Shown here in pieces: positions 12,797 through 23,221 of a DNA stretch of 64,000 nucleotides (positions within the stretch are counted from its first letter, which is position 1; each line of letters starts with the position of its first letter). Source of the DNA: Symsagittifera roscoffensis (Eukaryota; Xenacoelomorpha; Acoela; Convolutidae); assembly GCF_963678635.1 (NCBI RefSeq), contig NC_087070.1:38824600-38888599 (forward strand), in the 5' to 3' direction. The translations under genes and the position numbers were made by a program. The notes below the pieces were generated by a model. It was not told the DNA's origin. It worked only from the letters and a program-made list of their open reading frames with translations, and did not search any database.

Positions 12797-13190
12797 GGTG
12801 ACGTCCCATTTGTACCAACGGTCATTTGTACCAAAATGAAAAATCGGTCCCATTTGTACCAAAATTATTCAACTCGATTTCTGATTGGTCGAATTGTGAG
12901 CCAACGATTTATTACATTAATTTCCTACTGTTCAAACAGAAGAAAACTAAACAGCAGAATAGTGACCGCCGCAGTCGCGCCAACGTGTTGCGAGCTTGCC
13001 AACAGAGGGTAGGACTCTATACGAAAATTAGAGCCGGTTATCGCCTCACCGGCGACCTTAAACCAAGAGCTTAAAGTAGTCGGCTTAATAGTCTTAGGCT
13101 AATTGAATATTTTTGGTACTAACGCGATTGATTTTTTATTTTGGTACAAATGGGACTGATTTATCATTTTGGTACTCGTGAATACCCACC
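12797..13190. mobile_element. MITE with 8-bp target duplication (hAT-like), 394 bp
   Basis: The element starts GGTGACG and ends CACC. It is flanked on both sides by the identical octamer GTAAATAG (12789-12796 and 13191-13198). Its arms are inverted: CATTTGTACCAAAATGAAAA on the left against inverted copies of GTACCAAAATGATAAAT on the right. The inner part (12960-13075) is GC-richer and shares a segment with 13600-13755. An 8-bp duplication is typical of hAT elements; there is no transposase. Confidence 0.75.
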
Positions 13191-13599
13191 GTAAATAGGG
13201 ACCAGCCTCACCCCGACCAGCCTGCGATGGCTCGCGTCACCGAATCGTTTTGGTTTCGCATATCACACCTCAATTTTCACACCTAATAAATTTTTGTCGT
13301 CTAAATTTCCAAAACGCCTATTCAAATTTTAATAAAATAATTGGAATAGTCTGATTTTTTCTCACATACTCCTTTGTTATACTCAGTTTCTAAGCTTCAT
13401 CAACGCATGTTGCTTTCACCAGCAAAAATTGAAATAAATTTGATTCGACACAAAAACTCTAAACAGAATTCACAGTATCTACTTTTTTATGTTTTTTAGC
13501 ATTGCTAGCTTTGGTGAGAAAAACCGTAGTACTGACAGCAAACGAATTACGAAAAATAACAAAAAGCAGCTCGATACAAAACAGTCGAAAATGGTCTCC

Positions 13600-13755
13600 A
13601 GTAATAATTGTTTTTCAAAGCCGGTAGGTCGAGACTTAACCAAACTCTATAAACAACGAAGCAAGAGTCCAACTGAGGGTAGGACACTATACGAAAATCA
13701 GAGCCAGTTATCGCCGCAAAGCGGCTTGTGTAGCGCCCAATAGCGACCTTAAATC
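13600..13755 (+). repeat. Second copy of a GC-richer segment also inside the 12.8-13.2 kb MITE
   Basis: GAGGGTAGGACACTATACGA and AATCAGAGCC, then GTTATCGCC and AGCGACCTTAAA, match GAGGGTAGGACTCTATACGA and AATTAGAGCC, then GTTATCGCC and GGCGACCTTAAA at about 13005-13067. This copy has an extra hairpin-like CCGCAAAGCGG and no MITE arms. It may be a separate dispersed repeat or RNA-derived sequence; its function is unknown. Confidence 0.55.
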
Positions 13756-14698
13756 GTCAGTTTGTTTGGAAGTTTTGACAGTTTCAATTTAATTTGTCAA
13801 TTTTATTTCGGATGTTATTTTGTTATTTTCAAGATTCATGATTTGTTAGATCGTTTCGTATTTGACTTTTTGTGTGGGGCTGTTTTTATATACACAGTAT
13901 ACATATAAAAAGTGTCGACCTCTTTTGAGTTACTGAACTTTAAATACATATTGCTTCATTGATTTTCAGTCTGTAATTAGATTATGGCTTTAAACTACAC
14001 AGTATTTTCCCAATAATTGGCTAACTAATTCAATTTAGAAAATAAAAAAGAATCAATTTTATAGAAACGCCGGCTAATGACAAAGATAGACGACCTTTAA
14101 TTAAAACTGACTAAAAAATCAGAGCAAAAACGAAATAATATGTGAAAATAGAACAATATCATCAAAATTTGTAGCAAATTTTTGGGATCAAAATTGCTTA
14201 TCCAAAATTGTTGAGGTTACTTAAATTTAATGAATGTAAACACCCTGATGTATATCATTTTGCCGTCCTAAAAAAACGGAAGCCCGAATACTATCATTAA
14301 AAACGCATAGTTATAGACATGCAAATTTAACTTTTATGCAATTGAAAATCTAAGACATCATTTGAGATCAAGCAAAAGAAAATTTAAATCAAAGAAAATG
14401 AAAGTTAAGCCACAACTAAAACTAAATTAGCTGTTAGATTTTCACTTTAGAAAAATGAATAGAAAGGGTTTTCTGAAAAAAAAAGTTAAAAAACATTAAA
14501 TATAAAAACAGTTTTTATCATCGTCTTCTTAGTTTAATTTTTAAAATCAGTATTGCAGACAATCGCTCGTTAGTTTGAGAACACTTAACAAAAAGCATTT
14601 TGACAAGAAGTCCGAAATCAAAATCAAAATTAGCTACGCCAACATATGAAACTTTTTTTAAAGTGGTAAAAATTAAGGAACGTTTTAAGAAATGGAGA
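13756..14698. other. Unassigned AT-rich stretch
   Basis: No supported gene or repeat family. The - strand 76-aa ORF that ends at 14518 is truncated by the tandem duplication that follows and has no recognisable domain. Confidence 0.5.
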
Positions 14699-15066
14699 TA
14701 CGTGGAAATTAGTTTAAATAAAAACCGCATTTGGACCCGAAGAAGCATTTAGGAAAAAAACTCAGGGAAACAAAGTAAGAATTGGGGAGCTTTTTTTAAG
14801 AAAAATTTTCATTTTATAAAAATCAATTAGACCAACTAATGCACGAGTTTTAAAAGACATAAAAATTGATGGCAGTCTTAACTACGTGGAAATTAGTTTA
14901 AATAAAAACCGCATTTGGACCCGAAGAAGCATTTAGGAAAAAAACTCAGGGAAACAAAGTAAGAATTGGGGAGCTTTTTTTAAGAAAAATTTTCATTTTA
15001 TAAAAATCAATTAGACCAACTAATGCACGAGTTTTAAAAGACATAAAAATTGATGGCAGTCTTAAC
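14699..15066. repeat. Perfect 184-bp tandem duplication
   Basis: Unit 1 (14699-14882) and unit 2 (14883-15066) both run from TACGTGGAAATTAGTTT to GATGGCAGTCTTAAC. I saw no difference between them, so this is either very recent or an assembly duplication. It is non-coding. Confidence 0.9.
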
Positions 15067-15553
15067 TAGAAAACTTCCAACCAAACGGTAGAGCTGGACA
15101 TTTTTATCCGGTTTAAAAGTAGATTGCAGGGGTTTTACCTGGCATTTTCTGTAATACCCGCAACTGAGTCTAAAATTACGTCATGTATAAATGTTATAAC
15201 AGCCGAAGTCCTAATGAACTTTTTCTATGCTGTTTTTTTAATATTGAAGCAGTAACTGCATTGTAGCCCCATTAAAAAGAATTAGCAGCTTTAAAAAAGT
15301 ATATACGGGGTTTCATGCCGGAAAAGTGCCAAAATTCTTCCTTGTTCCGTTTGTTAGGGGGTCATTCGAGTATTTTATCAGTCCATTTAAGTTCATTTAT
15401 AATACTATTAAAAGATAAGCACATAAAAATACCTATTTATCAAATGACCTAATTGAAATTGAAATTGCGAAACGAGTTTCGAATCAAAAAGGCAAATTAT
15501 TTCAATAAAAATGATGCAATGATGTTGACTGAAACATCAGAAATTCCACAAAA
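15067..15553. other. Unassigned sequence upstream of the + strand exon model
   Basis: No repeat family was recognised. If the + strand model at 15554 is right, this holds its promoter and 5' UTR. I see no obvious TATA box at a useful distance. Confidence 0.35.
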
Positions 15554-15740
15554 ATGTTTACAATTTTAGAACATTTTTTCTGCCTTATCAAAATGGCCAC
15601 GACGGAAAAATTTAATCAGTTCAATCGCAATTTAATCAATTCAACCGTCGAAAACTATATACTAGACAACCGAGATGTTATAAAACTTATGAATTTATAT
15701 ATCACCGAAACAAGTTATCTAAAGCAACTTAATCAGCAGG
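15554..15740 (+). CDS. Candidate first exon of a receptor-like membrane protein (partial gene)
   Basis: The exon encodes 62 residues from ATG 15554, or 49 from the internal ATG at 15593, which follows CAAA. It then ends on one extra base at the donor CAGG|GTAATG (phase 1). The peptide is hydrophilic with one N-glycosylation sequon (N-S-T, residues 29-31), as expected of an extracellular N-terminus. The next exon at 17417 starts with exactly the two bases needed to complete the codon (Glu). Reading past the donor gives 31 more residues that run into transposon sequence, which supports splicing here. No homolog is recognised; receptor identity is inferred from the next exon. TM1 onwards was not found downstream. 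Confidence 0.4.
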
Positions 15741-15816
15741 GTAATGAGCTTGTTTCTGATTTGAGGTGCCGATTCTTGCAATCTAATGGCATCCTCCAAT
15801 TCCCAAGCTATAAATT

Positions 15817-16090
15817 TGTGGCGGGGCGGATCTAGGATTTTCTCGAGGGAGGGGCGGGCGGTTTTTCAACAATTTTTCCATACTTCGACCAAAAATTTTG
15901 TGCCGGAGGCATATTTAAAAAAAATAAAACAGGTCAAAAAAATTGTTTTTGGGCACTTTTTGGAAAATGTTGGGCAAAAAATTACTTTTTTTTTCGGCTC
16001 GCGCTCCGCTTCAAAGTTAGTATATACTGGCGCCAAAGGCGCCTTTAGAACAATTTTAGGGTCCGAACGTCAGAACTTTTTATCACATCA
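15817..16090 (+). mobile_element. hAT-type MITE (GGCGGATCTAGG family), decayed
   Basis: It starts with GGGGCGGATCTAGGATTTTC and continues with the family body: GGCACTTTTTGGAAAATGTT, then GGCGCCAAAGGCGCCTTTAG, then AGGGTCCGAACG. It matches the better-preserved copy at 23340-23767. The 3' end is lost. It lies just inside the intron after the candidate exon at 15554-15740. Confidence 0.65.
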
Positions 16091-16374
16091 AACAGAAAAA
16101 ATTACACTAATTTGGAAAAAAAAACTTTCGAAACCGTAGTTTTCTAAAGACAATGGTCGGAAGATAAAGTTCGTCATTGGTTAAAAGTGCGGTTAGCACT
16201 GGCCCCAAAACACCTAGAGTTCTAGAACTTGAAGAAAACTTCCCTGGCTCAAAAGTGGATTTCTTGAGCGACCTAAAAATCAAAACGCGAGACCAATAAG
16301 AGCCGCTGCAGACTCGGTAAATGCGCAACAAACTTCTGGTCTTTTCTGTCATACAGCTCAAAACTGATCATTTG

Positions 16375-16912
16375 TTGTTCCGACTTTCGATACGAAAGTA
16401 ACGGAATATTTGTGCTCGGGGTGGGTTTTTTTTTTCTTCAGACAAATTTCGACTTTTTAACTAGCCATTTTTGACGGAATTTTTTTATATCATTCGAAAG
16501 GTATTGTTGTCCTGAGCTTAAATTTGAAAAGATATTTCACCTGTGATCATTTTTCGTAAAGTTACAGGGGTTTAAAGATTGCCATTTTGGCCAATTTGGG
16601 ACAATTAACGCGCGATATATTTCGCGCTTTTAACGCGTAAGCGGAGAGTTAATCCGTCTTATAAATCGTTCCAAATTGGTTGAAAGAAGCCTATTTGCCA
16701 TAATTGATTTGTTACGAGGAGCGAAATCTATCCTTTTGTTAATAATAGGGCGTGTGGGGGGATGATTTTCATTAAAAAAAATTCAAATTTTAGAAGAAAA
16801 AAAATTCATTTTGTTTTATTTCATTTAATTTCTCAAATGTTATTACTGCTCCATAAACATTAAAAGGCGGTCGGAACATTCAGGGCTTCGCCCTGATACG
16901 AGCAGTCTTGTT
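16375..16912 (+). mobile_element. HE-family element, best full-length copy (538 bp)
   Basis: It starts TTGTTCCGACTTTCGA, where CTTTCG and CGAAAG can pair, and ends AGCAGTCTTGTT. About 45 bases before the 3' end is GTCGGAACA, the inverse of the 5' TGTTCCGAC. This is followed by a perfect short hairpin, CAGGGC-TTC-GCCCTG, 12-15 bases from the end. The middle has a palindromic GCGCGATATATTTCGCGC. There is no ORF and no classical terminal inverted repeats. A subterminal inverted repeat followed by a 3' stem-loop is the layout described for non-autonomous Helentrons (HINE/DINE-type). Helentron assignment is inference. Confidence 0.7.
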
Positions 16913-17094
16913 GTTTTTAAAATTGCATCGGAATTTTCAAATATTGGCTGAAATTATTAACAACTATTAAAAGCAAAAGAAAATCAAGATTTTCATCTAC
17001 AACAAAAGCTCAAGGCTCAAGGAACAACTTGGAAAGTTTGTGCCGTAAACAGAAAAGAACCCGAACAGCAGTAGCATGCCGAAGAAGGGGATCA

Positions 17095-17375
17095 AGGAAC
17101 AACTGCTCCCCCCCCCCCCCCTCAGTTCTAGTTGCCAAATTTTTCCAAAGGGTCCCTCTTTTGGTACAACTTTATGACATCCATTTTTCGCTCAACAACC
17201 TCAAAAAATTTTTATAGGCGCCTTTGGCGCCAACATGAACAATTTTGAGGGGGGAACGCGCGCTGAAAAAGCGCAATTTTTGGTCAAAATTTTCCAAAAA
17301 ATGCCTAAAGACGCCTTTCTTGGCCTGTTTTTTTAATGTTTGCCTCCGGCGCATAAATTGTTTCACAAAGAAAGA
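17095..17375 (-). mobile_element. hAT-type MITE, decayed inverted copy
   Basis: An inverted copy of the 23340-23767 family: AAAGGGTCCCTCTTTTGGTAC, ATAGGCGCCTTTGGCGCCAA, GGGGGGAACGCGCGC, TTTTGGTCAAAATTTTCC, then CCTCCGGCGCA. The poly-C run at its left (17107-17121) belongs to the terminal G/C-rich tract. It ends about 40 bases before the acceptor of the exon at 17417. Confidence 0.6.
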
Positions 17376-17416
17376 TCCTTATACTATTTTGAGAACGTTT
17401 TGTTGGTTTATTTCAG

Positions 17417-17535
17417 AAACTGACACAGAATACGATTATTTCAATAAAGTTTATCCAGCTTCGAAAGAATTCACTTTAAATGGCAAAAGTTACTTAGAGG
17501 CCATTCCCTTGATTGTCTTTGTTTCAGCCTTTCAG
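17417..17535 (+). CDS. Candidate second exon of the receptor-like protein: end of N-terminus and start of TM1
   Basis: Acceptor GTTTATTTCAG|AA and donor TTTCAG|GTGGGC bound 119 bases. Two bases finish the split Glu codon from 15740, then come 39 codons without a stop. The peptide is acidic at first (TDTEYDYFNK), then YLEAIPLIVFVSAFQ, a hydrophobic start like TM1 of rhodopsin-type receptors. The donor cuts in phase 0 before the usual G-N-hydrophobic part of TM1. I did not find the next exon. Class A receptor identity is inference from hydropathy and layout only. It lies on the strand opposite the GPCR gene whose candidate exon 3 is only ~700 bp away. Confidence 0.4.
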
Positions 17536-18216
17536 GTGGGCGTAACTTGCGTCATAAAACTAAAATGAATAAGTGCTTGCAAAAAGTTTGGTCTCGGCAG
17601 TTCCGATACTCATCGTTTAAAATCCTTATCATCATCGGAACTAATTCGTTTTCTGAGAAATAAGACAAGAATTTAATAATAATAAAACAGTAATTAGAAC
17701 AAAAGGTAATTCATAAAAAAGGCAAACGTCTCAGTGTCAGAGCTCTCAGAAAAAAAGATCGCCTCTCGACTGTAAAACCAACGACTTCGATAATTATCTT
17801 TGATTTCATTTGATGATGATGATAAATCTACTTTTCAAGTGGGAAAGTTTTTGACTATTTGTAAGGTTGAACAAAACGGCCTTTTTTTCAGCGGTTGTCA
17901 CCGAGGATTTATATGTCAAGAGAAAACAACTGATTCAGGCTAGTTAAAACTTAGAACAAAAACGAACACCGTAAAGTTTCTGCACAAATCCCTCTGAAAT
18001 GATTGCTTTTTTGAGAAAATTAAACAAACTTTCGTGAGAGACTTGACTATTCGTCTGGAAAAATCAAGAGACAGGCTTAGACAATTTTAATCAACAAAAA
18101 ACTCAACTCAAGGCTTCTTAAGCCTGCAAAAATCCAAAACATTGCAAAAGTTTCCAGATATAATGGGAGCTCTAAAACATGGCCAGAAATCATTGATTTT
18201 CCCCCAAAAAAAATAC
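17536..18216. other. Sequence between opposite-strand exons
   Basis: It should contain intron of the + strand model and, if exon 3 of the - strand GPCR is real, intron of that gene too. On the - strand an acceptor-like stretch near 18055 (TTTTTCCAG|ACGAA) opens about 40 codons in a compatible phase, but no donor or TM5-like helix follows. I do not call it. Confidence 0.35.
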
Positions 18217-18271
18217 CTCTGGCAACTTTTTGACATCTGCTGACAGACACACAATTCTTTTTTCCAGTAGT
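18217..18271 (-). CDS. Candidate GPCR exon 3 (second extracellular loop), 55 nt
   Basis: On the - strand a strong acceptor (TTTTTATTAGTACCATTTCAG) precedes this segment and a donor AG|GTATTT follows. Its first two bases complete the codon left by exon 2 (G|AC, Asp). The next 17 codons, YWKKELCVCQQMSKSCQ, are open, and it ends in phase 2. A hydrophilic, cysteine-bearing stretch straight after TM4 is what ECL2 should be. It would make residues 204-221 of the receptor, with Cys at 211, 213 and 220. Evidence is splice-site quality and phase only; the exon is too short for homology. The intron from exon 2 would be about 1.1 kb. Confidence 0.4.
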
Positions 18272-18382
18272 CTGAAATGGTACTAATAAAAACAATAATA
18301 TTTCAATAATGAGATAGTTCCGACAACTCTCGAAGAATGGGAAAAAATGATGGCGTAGGGTCCTTTTCGAAGTTTTTTTCAA

Positions 18383-19373
18383 TCATTATCAATTCCTACT
18401 AACTCTACAGAAAACATTAGGGGTCAATTCGGGTACCAGATTAAAATCCTATTAGTCATAGTTTGGATTGTAGTAAGAACTTTTTAATTTTTTGATTGTC
18501 GAGAAAATTGGTCTGAGTTTCAGACACAGTGGACAAACTTTGCTGAAATGTTACCTGCTCATTTTAACAATTTTTTTGCTTAATTCAGTCACTTTCTATT
18601 TAAAATTTAAAACGAAAAAAAAAGTTTGAAATAGATTTGTTAAACTTTTTTTTGTAAATGATTGGAAAATTCGAAAGTATTTAAAACGAAAAAAAAACTA
18701 GTTTGAAATATTAATGATCAGAAAATTCTTTGCTACTTACTCATCAACCGGTTATTTTTGTGGTTAATATATATTACAATATTATATTACTACTTATTTG
18801 TGTCAGTGCGAATTTTCTTAGTGCCCAGCGTTGTGTCTAGTTCTAAAAAGATCCTTAAAATATATATGGATAAAAATGCTTAAAAAGAGCAAATGACAAA
18901 CTTCAGACCAAAATTAATGCATGCAAAAACAGGTTTTAGTGGCAGACATTATAATCTCAAGTTCGCCTGAAAATTTGAATTGGTATGCAAACACTGTTCA
19001 GAATCAGGAGACAACAATTTCAAATTAATTCTGTCTATCCGATAGCTCTTCATTCGGCTCCCTTCCATTTAACTTCCCAGCATTTCACCTCCCCCTACTC
19101 TCCTTCCAATTTTTCTGTAAGTAAATTGGGGCTATAAAAAGTGAAAGAGCCTGTTTTTTGCCCATACTTCACGTTTTTTTTTCACATGAGCATTTCAAAT
19201 GAGCGTTACTTACGTGTTTCAAAATCTAAATTACAATTGAAGAGAACTTTTGAAAATTCGAAAATTCAAGTAGCTCCTTTGGTGGTCTTATTTCAGGAGA
19301 CTTTGTCAATTAAAAGCGCAATATTTCAAGGGAAAACACGTCAACATATATAAGAATATAAGAGTGAATTAAC
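18383..19373. other. Candidate GPCR intron 2 and unassigned sequence
   Basis: AT-rich DNA with no recognised repeat. 19060-19110 is a pyrimidine-rich patch. The + strand 70-aa ORF at 19141 lacks any feature. Confidence 0.4.
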
Positions 19374-19562
19374 CATTGATGGGCAGTTTGATGGTGAGAC
19401 ACGAAGTTGCACTGCAGTACACGAGTAGAACAGACCACGTGACAATGCAGATGTTGCGACTTCGCTTCTTGCTGCATGCTTGCAGAGTCCACAATGGCTC
19501 CTTGATTGCACAATACCTCTCCACTGTCAGGGCCATGACTGTGGTCAGACACGCAAACATCC
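19374..19562 (-). CDS. Class A GPCR exon 2: TM3 with ERY motif, ICL2, TM4
   Basis: The acceptor TTATTTGTTTAG|GG is at 19562. The first two bases complete a Gly codon begun in exon 1. Sixty-two codons follow: the rest of TM3, then ALTVERYCAIKEP with the class A ERY motif (E155-R156-Y157 of the model), a basic ICL2 (SKKRSRN) and TM4 with the conserved Trp (W183 in VTWSVLL). The exon probably ends at AATG|GTTAAT, a weak donor in phase 1, one codon before an in-frame stop. E/DRY at the cytoplasmic end of TM3 couples class A receptors to G proteins. Oddity: position 3.25, normally the disulfide Cys at the top of TM3, is Ala in this model. Ligand unknown. Confidence 0.85.
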
Positions 19563-19899
19563 CTAAACAAATAAAACACATGTCAGAAATCAACATACCA
19601 AAACAGCTCTTTTCCAGTCCACCTTGATTTTTTTTCTGTAATTCAATTTAGAGAGACCCATTTTAAATGACTTTTGATGTTCTTAACTGAAATGAACCGT
19701 GTCAGCGTGAACAAGTTAACGAACCTTTCTTCATGTAAACAAAAACAGGCATATGAAATTTTGTAAAACAAATTTTTGTTGTAGTTTCGAAGAACCCCCA
19801 AAAACGTTTAAAAAAATTCAAATCTATAAAAGCAAAGTTTAAAAACTTGAGCCCAACTAATTGAAAGTCAAAAGCTTAAACCGCCAATAACAAAATTCA

Positions 19900-19965
19900 A
19901 CAAGATTGCTCGTATCAGGGCAAAGCCCTTTGAATGTTCCGACTGCCATTTAAGGTCTATGAAGC
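19900..19965 (-). mobile_element. HE-family 3' end fragment
   Basis: The inverse of the family 3' end: CAAGATTGCTCGTATCAGGG, then CAAAGCCCT, TGAATGTTCCGACTGCC and ATTTAAGGTCTATGAAGCA. The rest of the element is absent. Confidence 0.7.
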
Positions 19966-20318
19966 ATTTTTTTTTGAAAGAATGCGAATGCAGAACACCT
20001 TATTTCATAAAAAAGATAGCAAAAAACGGAGAGCCGGTCTAAAAGAAGAAGTGTTCAAGAGAAAAAAAAACTGTTTGAGTGGTCAATGCGAAATCAATGT
20101 TATAAATAGCTTGACAGTGGTGAAACAAGAAAAGTTTCACTAACAGTAAATAAAATGACAGAGCTTGTTTGCTTGCTCAAAATTAATTGCTCAAAATCTG
20201 CTCAAATCCCAAAATTGTCTGTCATTTGACTTAATCACTTATCCCTGAATGCTCTGTTTGACAGTCCAGCAAAAATTGCCTTCTAAAAGCTAATAAATTG
20301 CGCTCAACTTGTCCCCTG

Positions 20319-20842
20319 TTGTTCCGACTTTCGTAGCGAAAGTAACGGAAAATTTGTGCTCGGGGTGGGTTTTTTTTATCTTCAGACAAATTTCGATTTT
20401 TTACCAAGCAACTTTTGACGGAATTTTTTTTACCGTTCAAAAAGTATGTTGGTTTGAGCTTACAATTGAAAAACAATTCCCATGTGATCAGTGTTCGTAA
20501 AGTTAAAGGGGTTTGAAGATTGCCATTTTGGCTAATTTGGGACAATTAATGCGCGATATATTTCGCACGATTAACGCTTAAACGAAGATTCAACCCGTCT
20601 ACAAATCGTTCCAAATTGGTTTAAGGAAGCTTTTTTGTCATAATTGATTTGTTAATAGGAGCTATATCTATCACTTTGTACTTTATATGGCGTGTGGGGA
20701 GATGATTTTTACAAAAAATTTCAAATTTTTAAAAGAAATTTCATTTTTTATTAGATTTAGTCGTTTCATGTTATTTCTGCCGCATAGAACTTAACAGGCA
20801 CTCGGTACACTCAGGGCTTCGCCCTGATACGAGCAGTTTGTT
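20319..20842 (+). mobile_element. HE-family element, near full length
   Basis: It starts TTGTTCCGACTTTCGTAGCG, has the TGCTCGGGGTGGG block, GACAATTAATGCGCGATATA and GGCGTGTGGGGAGATGATTT, and ends with the CAGGGCTTCGCCCTG hairpin and GAGCAGTTTGTT. The subterminal inverted motif is changed to CTCGGTACA. Confidence 0.75.
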
Positions 20843-22940
20843 GTACTTAAGAACTGAAAAAATGTATTGAGTTGGAGAAAATTACAATGAAATGCAGTTG
20901 ATATATTACATACCAATTAAAATTTAAATTGGAAAAAAAGATTGAAAACAACTCCCAATTGATTATAATTTAGTATTTTTTATAATTTAGATTATAAAAC
21001 CATCTAAACAATGAATGACAAATTCAAACAGTAAAGCGTGCATGTACTACATTCAAATTTGATTGGCTGAAAAATAAGATTTTTAACCAAGTGAACAATC
21101 TTCCTCTTATTTCAATTTAGGGGGAGATTGTTCACGCGGTCCGGTTTGGGACTCAATAAGAAACTAAATTTAGCTTTGGGTTTTTTGAGGTTTTTCCTAG
21201 ACCTATTCTAATTAGCGTACCCTTCCTTGCGAATACAGTTTCTGTGAAAAAAGAGTAATTAAAAATATGTTTAGAAGCAAATTCAGAAACCTACACCATA
21301 AAAATGAAACAGAGTCAAAAGTTTAAGCGTTAGAAATTGCCCACACTTAACTATTCTTTTAGGGAAGAAAGTTAGACCAGGGCAAAATATTGATGGACTT
21401 GAAACCGAACAAAAAACAGAACTGCGAAGCTAATCTTGCTTCTTTTGAAACATTTTCTAAATTTTTTTAGTTATTTTTAAATTATTATTTTTTCTAGTAG
21501 TTTTTTGATGCTGGAAAAGAGCTAGCTGATATTTCAAAAGCTGGTTGTTTAGGCTAATAATTTTTTCAAATAGATTTACAATCAATATGCTTTGCTTGCA
21601 GTAAAATTGACTTCAAGTTGATTTTTAATTTAATTTCTGTGACAAAGAGTTTTGATGAAAGTTTTTGCCTTCTTTTGTTTCAAGCACAAATAATTATTTT
21701 AATTTTTTTTGCAAAGAAAATTGATGAAAGTTTTTTCGTTCTCTTGATTCATTCACAAATATTTATTTTGTCAGCTCACTCAACACCTATGACATTTTTT
21801 GAGCAACCTGGTGTTTGATCGGAAAAAAAACTTCAAAAATTTTAAATCTACCCGAATAAACAAAATTTTTCTCTTCTTTCAAAAAGAGAGCGGTTTGAAT
21901 CAGAAAATGATCAAAAACGTCTTTTTTTTGCAAAAATTCAGACAAAAATGTTTATTTTGGATTGCAAATTTTTGCCAAAAATGAACGGGGTATTTATTTT
22001 TTGAGGTTTTTAATAAGAAATTAAAGAGCCAAAAACGCATAATTTTGTTTGCATTGGGATTCAGTCTTGCAAAATTTTCTCCGTATTGGAAGCAGCTTGA
22101 ATTGAAGTGGGATCAAAGATTTCCGTATAAATTATAACAAAGTATAAAAATGTGCTTCTTAAGTACCTTTTAAAAAATAGACTTATTGATGATTTCCGAC
22201 ATTTTGGATGTGTGCAAAATTCTACACAATGTTACGTGCGAAAAAAAACATCATTTAAAAGAAATCATTTAAACTAAGGAGTTTGGAAGTTATAAAACTT
22301 CCCTCAACTATTTTCTTTGTCTACTATTATGTAACTAACCAGTTTCCTTGAAATTTTTGAGGTGCAAAAAAGAGTTTTTATGCTGAAATTCTTAAAATTA
22401 ACTATGGGTTTGCGTGACGAGCGCATTTGTGCCTGATCATCGCAACATTTTATATTTTGACCTTTTCTTTTTTTCCTCTAGAGGTTGACTTAAATGCCTA
22501 AATAAGCAGTAATTTTTTCCACCTGATTTTTCAATAGCTTTCAACTTGAACAAGTGTTAGAGTTCATCCATCTACTGATTATCAAAATGAGATTTCTATA
22601 GTCCACTTCAAATAAAATAGAAGAAGAAAATGATTCAACTATCTACAACTTGGAAAAAGAAGTGGTAGTTACGTGCTAAATATTATAAGTTTTTGAGCCA
22701 ACAATTATTGTAGTTAACCATAAGGAACGATCTTTATCTTAAAAAGTCTCATATTAAAAGGAATCCGTTTAGTCGGTTTTTCGGACCATCCCACATAATT
22801 TGTGGCTCAATAAACAAAGCTTTTGGGGCTCCCGTAAGGTCTTCAGATATCGGGGTATGTACTTTGTTATCAGCAGGTACGATAAAACCAATTATAGTGC
22901 AGTTATAGCTTTATATTTGATAGACCAAATTCAGCATCAA
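20843..22940. other. Unassigned AT-rich intronic stretch
   Basis: No gene or known family. At 21640-21770 there is a short duplicated motif (TTGATGAAAGTTTTT with TTCACAAATAATTATTTT-like context). ORFs here have no domain features. Confidence 0.45.
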
Positions 22941-22959
22941 AATGAAATTGGTCCGTTTA

Positions 22960-23165
22960 CCCCGGTCGAGGTGTTCAATTTATGTCTCAATTTTCTCGGC
23001 CAAATTTCGGTATGTTTCGACTTACTTGACTTTCTCGACCAAAATTTTGTTAAAAAAATTAAAAAGTTGAAAACTATTGCAGATCTCAGACTTTTTCTCG
23101 GCCAAAAATGGGTATGTTTCGACTGTCTCGACTTTCTCGACGAAAAAAAATTTCCAAAATTTGTC
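22960..23165 (-). repeat. Small degenerate island of the 22-bp repeat
   Basis: Runs of TTTCGACT...CTCGACC related to the inverse of the 22-bp unit of the 44-52 kb array appear several times (TATGTTTCGACTGTCTCGAC, TTTCTCGACC). The spacing is irregular and diverged. It is part of a 122-aa ORF that I regard as chance. Confidence 0.6.
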
Positions 23166-23221
23166 TGATTCGTCTCAGATTCACTTCAAACGGTGTGACT
23201 AAAATTTAAACAGTTTGATCG

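Noticed and set aside
15786..16139. 117-aa + strand ORF
   Set aside because: Crosses from the intron into a decayed MITE; the same peptide-like pieces occur in other MITE copies on either strand.
18077..18382. 101-aa - strand ORF as a single gene
   Set aside because: Its middle is better explained by the spliced 55-nt candidate exon in another frame; the ORF frame itself shows no domain.
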